Part shown: positions 5,981 to 8,535 of the stretch, one piece after another
How positions within the stretch are numbered: the stretch's first letter is position 1
How the letters are laid out: each line of letters opens with the position of its first letter
From: an uncultured Selenomonadales bacterium
GTDB lineage: Bacteria; Bacillota; Negativicutes; Selenomonadales; Selenomonadaceae
Length of the DNA: 8,535 nucleotides
Reading direction: 5' to 3'
Assembly (NCBI GenBank): GCA_947305445.1
Contig: CAMZDU010000031.1
Location: forward strand, 1 to 8,535
The notes under the pieces: generated by a model
Databases searched by the model: none
What the model was told of the DNA's origin: nothing
Seen by the model: only the letters and a program-made list of their open reading frames with translations
Translations under genes and position numbers: made by a program

Positions 5981-6636
5981 TTGCCGCTTACCTTCTTGCG
6001 CATGGCTTTGAGAAGCGTCTCTTCGGCCTGTTCCATGTGACGTTCAGCGGCGTCGCGAGCGGCGTCCACGTCACCTTCGGCAATGGCCTCGACCATGGCG
6101 CGGTGTTCGGCAAGCGTCTCTTTCAGCCGTCCGGGATAAGACATACTCAGCGTGCGGCTGATAATGGCGACGAGTCGTTCATTGCGGCTGACTTGATAGA
6201 GCAAGCCGTGAAATTCGATATCTGTCGCGACAATTTTTTCAATGTCTTTGCGTTCAATGTGGCCTTCGATTTCGGTCAGCAGAGTACGCAATTTTTCAAG
6301 TTCGTCGGCTTCGATACGCATTGTCGCAAGTGTTGTCGCCAGTGATTCGAGTGCCGAGCGGATCTCGAAAATTTCTTTGACGTCGCGCACGGACATGCTT
6401 GAAACGTAAGTTCCGCGGCGCGGCATCATAATGACATAGCCTTCCTGTTCGAGCTTGCGAATGGCCTCGCGGACGGGTGTACGGCTGATACCGAGTTCTT
6501 CGGCAAGCTGAATTTCCATTAATCGTTCTCCGGGTTCCAAAATGCCGCGCTGTATCGCGTCACGCAGTACTTCGCAGACTGTTTCACGCAGAGGGCGATA
6601 GCTGTCGATTTTTATCGGTTCCAGTCGGTTGGCCAT
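5977..6636 (-). CDS. GntR-family transcriptional regulator, FadR/FCD subfamily
   Basis: This 219-residue cytosolic DNA-binding repressor or activator probably acts as a dimer. The N-terminal winged helix-turn-helix spans about residues 13-80, with ILEPGERLMEIQLAEELGIS and RTPVREAIRKLEQEGYV, a textbook GntR recognition region. The all-helical FCD effector domain follows (about 85-210): EIRSALE (91-97, Arg93), Asp139 and His143 in TDIEFHGLL, His178 in AEHRAMVEAI, and His200 in AERHMEQA. The Asp/His/His/His set fits metal-binding FCD domains that sense small carboxylates. The frame extends to a TTG at 6654 and an ATG at 6645; I prefer the ATG at 6636 because AAGGA (6645-6649) is 8 nt away. It lies between ispE and glmU, where Bacillus has purR. 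Effector and targets cannot be read from sequence. Confidence 0.93.
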   Translation of the reverse strand: MANRLEPIKIDSYRPLRETVCEVLRDAIQRGILEPGERLMEIQLAEELGISRTPVREAIRKLEQEGYVIMMPRRGTYVSSMSVRDVKEIFEIRSALESLATTLATMRIEADELEKLRTLLTEIEGHIERKDIEKIVATDIEFHGLLYQVSRNERLVAIISRTLSMSYPGRLKETLAEHRAMVEAIAEGDVDAARDAAERHMEQAEETLLKAMRKKVSGK

Positions 6637-6644
6637 TATATTCA

Positions 6645-6663
6645 TCCTTACCAAAAAAAAAAA
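6645..6663 (-). promoter_or_regulatory. 11-T tract abutting the gntR Shine-Dalgarno
   Basis: On the coding strand eleven consecutive T (6663-6653) are followed by GGTAAGGA, which carries the Shine-Dalgarno AAGGA (6649-6645). This is the longest homopolymer I saw in the window and it sits only a few bases from the ribosome-binding site. No convincing G/C-rich stem directly precedes it, so it is unlikely to be a terminator. It could change in length by slippage. Confidence 0.5.
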
Positions 6664-6697
6664 TTTAACGTGAAATAATTAAGAATGTGCGTCATTG

Positions 6698-6734
6698 AAC
6701 TTCTCGCCGCCAGGCGGGGGATTCTTGAGAAGTT
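6698..6734 (-). other. Hairpin in the gntR leader (first GCGGGGGATTCT copy)
   Basis: A perfect 8-bp inverted repeat, AACTTCTC (6698-6705) with GAGAAGTT (6727-6734), encloses 21 nt. These include a nested CCGC-CAG-GCGG hairpin (6707-6717) and the first copy of the repeated 12-mer. No U run follows on either strand, so it is not an intrinsic terminator. It could be an RNA processing or stability element, or a REP-like repeat. Confidence 0.45.
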
Positions 6735-6755
6735 TGACTTGCGTCCTTATTCTCA

Positions 6756-6793
6756 AAACTGCCAACCGCCGCTCGCCGACTTTTCGGCAGTTT
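6756..6793. other. Inverted repeat AAACTGCC/GGCAGTTT between ispE and gntR
   Basis: A perfect 8-bp inverted repeat (6756-6763 with 6786-6793) spans a 22-nt G/C-rich loop. In the minus-strand RNA a competing 5-bp hairpin GCCGA-AAAG-TCGGC uses the same left arm. No T tract follows on either strand. It may be part of a folded leader of gntR; function is unknown. Confidence 0.4.
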
Positions 6794-6840
6794 AACAGGG
6801 GTATTTTGAAACGTCAACAACTTGCGCGGGGGATTCTCGC

Positions 6841-7701
6841 CTATTTAGGATAAAACTTTGTGACAAAAATCTGCGCGGCGTCAACGCTTGCAGAAATTTT
6901 ATTGACGTGAGCCTCGTCAGTCAATGCGAAAACTGTCGGGCCAGAGCCGCTCATCAAAGCGACTTTCGCACCGGCGGCTAGAAACTTTCTTTTATAATCG
7001 GCAACGGCGGGAATTTTTTTTAGCGCGATGCCTTCGAGTACGTTGGAAAAATTTTTAAACGCCGCGTCGTATTCCCCGCGCTCAAGCCGGCTGATAATTT
7101 TTTCGGTCGGAGGGTGAGTGGTCGCCGGATTTGCGTCGTAAGTTTTGTAAGCCCAAGCCGTCGAAATTTCGCCTTCGGGTTTGGCCAAAACAACGCTGAA
7201 CTTTTTCAACGGAGCCAGCCGCGTCAAAATTTCGCCGCGACCTTCGGCCAGGCATGTGCCGCCGACAATGCAAAAGGGCACGTCCGAGCCGACACGCGCA
7301 CCGATTTTGCACAGGTCTTCTTCCGTCAAGTTAAGTTCGTACAGGCGATTCATGCCGCGAATTACGGCCGCCGCGTCCGCAGAACCGCCCGCCAGTCCCG
7401 CCGCCGCCGGAATTTTTTTTCGCAGGCCAATCGCCACACCGAGTTCTTTGCCGCAGAATTTTTGAAACTCATAAGCCGCACGCCACGCCAAATTTTTTTC
7501 GTCCGACGGAATGTTTTCGCCTCCGTTAATGTCCGTCGCGTCCATCGACAAAGAAACTCCGTGCGAAATTTTTTGCAGCTCCAGTTCGTCAGCCAATTCA
7601 ATCGTCTGCATGAGCATCGACACTTCGTGATAGCCGTCCGCCCGCACGCCTTTGATGTCCAGCGTCAGATTAATTTTGGCTCGCGCAAATTCTTTAAGCA
7701 T
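6841..7701 (-). CDS. ispE: IspE, 4-diphosphocytidyl-2-C-methyl-D-erythritol kinase
   Basis: This 286-residue cytosolic GHMP kinase phosphorylates CDP-methylerythritol at the 2-hydroxyl in the MEP isoprenoid pathway. The pathway also supplies undecaprenyl phosphate for wall synthesis. Visible features are ARAKINLTLDI (residues 6-16, catalytic Lys9), GYHEVSMLMQTIELAD (23-38), the ATP-binding PAAAGLAGGSADAAAVI (98-114), GSDVPFC with catalytic Asp140, and the third GHMP motif LMSGSGPTVFAL (249-260). Length is typical. The start is ATG at 7701, preceded by GGTGAG about 4 nt away, a weak and close Shine-Dalgarno. A good promoter lies about 30 nt upstream. Two A8 tracts in the coding strand (7420-7413 and 7021-7014) both encode Lys-Lys-Ile-Pro-Ala. 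Confidence 0.97.
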   Translation of the reverse strand: MLKEFARAKINLTLDIKGVRADGYHEVSMLMQTIELADELELQKISHGVSLSMDATDINGGENIPSDEKNLAWRAAYEFQKFCGKELGVAIGLRKKIPAAAGLAGGSADAAAVIRGMNRLYELNLTEEDLCKIGARVGSDVPFCIVGGTCLAEGRGEILTRLAPLKKFSVVLAKPEGEISTAWAYKTYDANPATTHPPTEKIISRLERGEYDAAFKNFSNVLEGIALKKIPAVADYKRKFLAAGAKVALMSGSGPTVFALTDEAHVNKISASVDAAQIFVTKFYPK

Positions 7702-7721
7702 TAACTCACCACGCCTTCAAA

Positions 7722-7741
7722 TGGTAGCAGGAATTCTACCA
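7722..7741. promoter_or_regulatory. Operator-like inverted repeat over the ispE -10 box
   Basis: TGGTAG (7722-7727) and CTACCA (7736-7741) form a perfect 6-bp inverted repeat with an 8-nt spacer. It covers the -10 hexamer of the ispE promoter. This is a plausible repressor site, possibly for the nearby GntR/FCD protein, but the wide spacer is unlike the compact FadR-type operators. The link is speculation. Confidence 0.3.
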
Positions 7742-7761
7742 CGCTTTATTTTCTTTGGCAA
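7733..7761 (-). promoter_or_regulatory. Sigma-A type promoter of ispE
   Basis: TTGCCA (7761-7756; 5 of 6) and TAGAAT (7738-7733; 5 of 6) are separated by exactly 17 nt. They would start transcription about 25 nt before the ispE ATG. A perfect TTGACA lies about ten bases further upstream, but its best -10 partner is poorer (AATAAA). Confidence 0.65.
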
Positions 7762-7820
7762 GCCGTATGTCAATGGCAACGTCAGATTCGTCAAGGTGTG
7801 TTAACTTATCGTTTGCCGCA

Positions 7821-7849
7821 AATTAAAAATGACGTCCTCGGCGGACGTC
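7821..7849 (-). terminator. Probable intrinsic terminator after ftsQ
   Basis: In the minus-strand RNA, GACGTCC (7849-7843) pairs with GGACGTC (7837-7831) around a 5-nt loop GCCGA. It is followed by ATTTTTAATTTG. The 7-bp stem lies about 100 nt after the ftsQ stop and upstream of the ispE promoter, so it would separate ftsQ from ispE transcription. Confidence 0.6.
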
Positions 7850-7882
7850 TAAGCAAAAATTATTTAATTGTTTGGAATGGTT

Positions 7883-7892
7883 ACGGATCCGT
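7883..7892. other. 10-bp perfect palindrome ACGGATCCGT in the ftsQ-ispE gap
   Basis: A self-complementary decamer lies about 55 nt after the ftsQ stop. The rest of this 245-nt gap contains the ftsQ terminator and the ispE promoter but no open frame with a ribosome-binding site. It may be a protein-binding site or chance. Confidence 0.25.
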
Positions 7893-7946
7893 TATCCTAA
7901 TTGGCGCAGGCGAAGTGAGTTAATATGTCTGTTGAGAATTACAAAA

Positions 7947-8535
7947 TCATTCGGCGAATTTGATAATCGGCGAAGTGTAGTTGAAGTCGACGTACTCGAC
8001 GGCGTGCGGATTCGTCTCCAAGTCGCGCAAAAAATCTTCCGTAAGCCGCGCCTTCTCGTCGAGCCGTTCAAGTTTGCCGATACGAATTTGGACGGAATGC
8101 TCTGTCGCGCTGTACATGACGATATAATCCTGCCGAACGATTGCAATCTCCGACAGGCGGTTAAGTGTATCTTCGTTGAGCCGTTGCAGAAAGTCGAGAA
8201 TTTTTTTTACGAGTTCGTCGTCAACTTCGTCGCCAATATACAAATCGCGGACGGCGGCACCGGTAATCATTGGTATATTCATTGTCTTCAAGGACTTGTA
8301 GCTGTCGAGAATCATGCCGTTGTGATCCAAGTCGAGATAGCCGTAATCGCATTTGATAATTGCAATGGGACGTCTCTCCTTGATTATAATTTCGAGCGTG
8401 TGTGGCAGGTGTCGGCGGACGGTTACTTCCTCAATGCGCAAATCCTTCGACAGGCGACTTTGCACAACGTCGGTCTCCAGCCGGAAAAGTTGTTCGCCCA
8501 TGTAAATATTGCCGATTCGCATGATGTCCGCTTCC
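7947..8535 (-). CDS. ftsQ: FtsQ/DivIB-type cell division protein (5' end outside the window)
   Basis: The frame is open to the right window edge, so the cytoplasmic tail, membrane anchor and true start are missing; the Met at 8522 is internal. The visible 196 residues begin with a POTRA domain: EADIMRIGNIYMGEQLFRLE, then RLSKDLRIEEVTVRRHLPHT, then LEIIIKERRPIAII. The 'GxNLF/GEQLF ... V.R.LP.TL.I.V.ER.P' pattern is diagnostic of FtsQ/DivIB. The following beta region, with LDLDHNGMILD and VDFNYTSPIIKFAE, matches the periplasmic or extracellular FtsQ domain that binds FtsB-FtsL. The protein is expected to be a single-pass divisome component with its bulk outside the membrane. It ends at TGA (7949-7947) and is followed by a probable terminator. 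The style is closest to Negativicutes as far as I recall. Confidence 0.87.
   Translation of the reverse strand, partial: EADIMRIGNIYMGEQLFRLETDVVQSRLSKDLRIEEVTVRRHLPHTLEIIIKERRPIAIIKCDYGYLDLDHNGMILDSYKSLKTMNIPMITGAAVRDLYIGDEVDDELVKKILDFLQRLNEDTLNRLSEIAIVRQDYIVMYSATEHSVQIRIGKLERLDEKARLTEDFLRDLETNPHAVEYVDFNYTSPIIKFAE

Larger units (their letters stand above)
6690..6837. repeat. Duplicated GCGGGGGATTCT element in the ispE-gntR spacer
   Basis: GCGGGGGATTCT occurs at 6714-6725 and again at 6826-6837. Similarity extends to the left: GCGTCATTGAACTT (6690-6702) against ACGTCAACAACTT (6811-6823), with about ten extra bases in the first copy. The second copy ends three bases before the ispE stop codon. 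The 204-nt spacer has no gene. Confidence 0.6.

Noticed and set aside
6637..6654. Longer gntR starts at TTG 6654 or ATG 6645
   Set aside because: AAGGA directly touches the ATG at 6645 and is too close to serve it, while it is 8 nt from the ATG at 6636.
6655..6840. Riboswitch or T-box in the gntR leader
   Set aside because: I looked for T-box, purine, GEMM and similar conserved cores and saw none; only local hairpins and the duplicated 12-mer are supported.
7114..7704. A 196-codon open frame on the + strand across ispE
   Set aside because: It is antisense to an IspE with all GHMP motifs; the product is Arg/Phe/Asn-rich with no domain, a shadow frame.

Overview
The window is a compact bacterial chromosomal segment. 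One short gene end lies on the + strand, the C-terminus of flavin-dependent thymidylate synthase (thyX). It faces seven genes that all run on the - strand. In transcription order, from the right edge leftwards, these are ftsQ/divIB (5' end outside the window), ispE, a GntR/FCD regulator, glmU, a DUF1919 protein, prs and htpG. The order ispE - regulator - glmU - prs is a variant of the Firmicutes core neighbourhood, which in Bacillus is ispE-purR-yabJ-spoVG-glmU-prs-ctc-pth. The POTRA-type FtsQ with an 'ERRP' motif, the mid-GC composition and the use of a GntR/FCD regulator instead of PurR suggest the Negativicutes (a Selenomonas-like lineage). That assignment is inference from sequence style, not a database match.

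Layout. Positions 1-175 hold the thyX 3' end, followed by a strong intrinsic terminator (217-247) between convergent genes. htpG (283-2190) lies only 67 nt downstream of prs (2258-3220). Between prs and glmU sits an extra gene, a DUF1919 putative exopolysaccharide-related protein (3378-4277). It is bracketed on both sides by inverted cassettes of degenerate 7-bp repeats (3242-3385 and 4296-4335). glmU (4341-5705) follows a 271-nt gap that may contain a decayed small gene. The gntR gene (5977-6636) is separated from ispE (6841-7701) by about 200 nt of repeats and hairpins that ends in an 11-nt T tract on the coding strand. ispE has its own good sigma-A type promoter, and ftsQ ends at a probable terminator.

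The genes supply precursors and housekeeping functions. IspE serves isoprenoids, and so the undecaprenyl carrier. GlmU makes UDP-GlcNAc for peptidoglycan and surface sugars. Prs makes PRPP for nucleotides, and ThyX makes dTMP. HtpG is a chaperone and FtsQ belongs to the division machinery. The DUF1919 gene fits a surface-polysaccharide theme beside glmU.

No phage, CRISPR, IS or defence system is visible. The most unusual content is non-coding: the two heptad-repeat inverted cassettes around the DUF1919 gene, one of which can form a structure competing for that gene's Shine-Dalgarno; the repeated GCGGGGGATTCT element between ispE and gntR; and the possible gene remnant where spoVG would be expected.
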